Assembly (NCBI RefSeq): GCF_902806685.2
Contig: NC_048556.1
Coordinates: 6,510,001-6,574,000, forward strand
DNA: 64,000 bases
Direction of reading: 5' to 3'
Source of the DNA: Maniola hyperantus
Taxonomy: Eukaryota > Arthropoda > Insecta > Lepidoptera > Nymphalidae
How positions within the stretch are numbered: position 1 is the stretch's first letter; every line of letters begins with the position of its first letter. Below are positions 63,806 to 64,000 of this stretch, one piece after another. A program made the translations under genes and the position numbers. Under the pieces are notes generated by a model. The model had not been told where the DNA came from and did no database searches. It saw only the letters and a program-made list of their open reading frames with translations.

Positions 63806-64000
63806 CCTTAGTACCAACCACCAATCTCGACCTTAGTATATTTCCAGACCTACAATATAGTGCTTATATTATTACTGTCATAAAGCGGTGGAGGCCCCAC
63901 AGGCGACGTCGCGGAACGCTTTCTTCCTTGCTGACATTCAAATTTGCATGTATATCTGATACGTTTTCATAAAATATACGCCTCAGAGTTATAAAAAAGA

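Overview
The window looks like AT-rich intergenic and intronic DNA of a moth or butterfly (Lepidoptera). This is inferred from dispersed repeats I associate with that order: the GCCAAGTGCGAG...GGAACCCT repeat with its GACA runs, short RTE-like 3' tails ending in 'gcgggcatcagctagt'-type sequence, two tRNA-derived SINE families, and CR1/Jockey-type LINEs. There is no bacterial gene organisation. Almost every open frame of 60-110 codons is a chance frame or a frame through a repeat.

Host coding sequence is sparse. The best candidate is the 3' end of a rhodopsin-family GPCR on the + strand. An exon at 11909-11993 encodes a helix-8-like segment (AFLRIICVCCPRKLRR) between good splice sites. Two alternative terminal exons follow in matching phase, at about 12747-12827 and 14352-14411. 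The second runs in the same frame, through two UGA codons, into a 91-codon open frame ending at 14735 with a nearby AATAAA. The transmembrane exons would lie upstream and were not found.

Two LINEs dominate the coding capacity. The first (about 23.3-29.0 kb, +) is apparently intact. It has ORF1 (PHD-like finger, coiled coil, FP25K-like C-terminal half), ORF2 (endonuclease and reverse transcriptase with all visible catalytic motifs), a CA-rich 3' UTR with a duplicated hairpin module, and a 6-bp-repeat tail. Between ORF1 and ORF2 lies an unexpected third frame of more than 340 codons, built partly on in-frame tandem repeats. I regard this as the most novel feature. The second (41.3-43.5 kb, +) is a 5'-truncated LINE with an intact reverse transcriptase. 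A minus-strand 3' piece of its family sits at 29.77-29.94 kb. A dead Jockey-type 3' end with poly(A) and target duplication sits at 57.9-58.3 kb.

The rest is a mosaic of short elements: SINEs, RTE-like tails, LINE C-terminal ORF scraps, and many fold-back MITEs. Nine copies of one GC-rich palindromic family occur, all but one of them between 36 and 62 kb. Several nested insertions give relative ages (at 6.1, 10.5-11.5, 33.8-34.2, 47.7, 57.9 and 63.2 kb). A striking pair of perfect hairpins (28 and 34 bp arms, both with TTTT loops) lies side by side at 18194-18331. No CRISPR array, rRNA or convincing functional tRNA gene was seen. Family names are assigned from recall of sequence motifs and were not searched.
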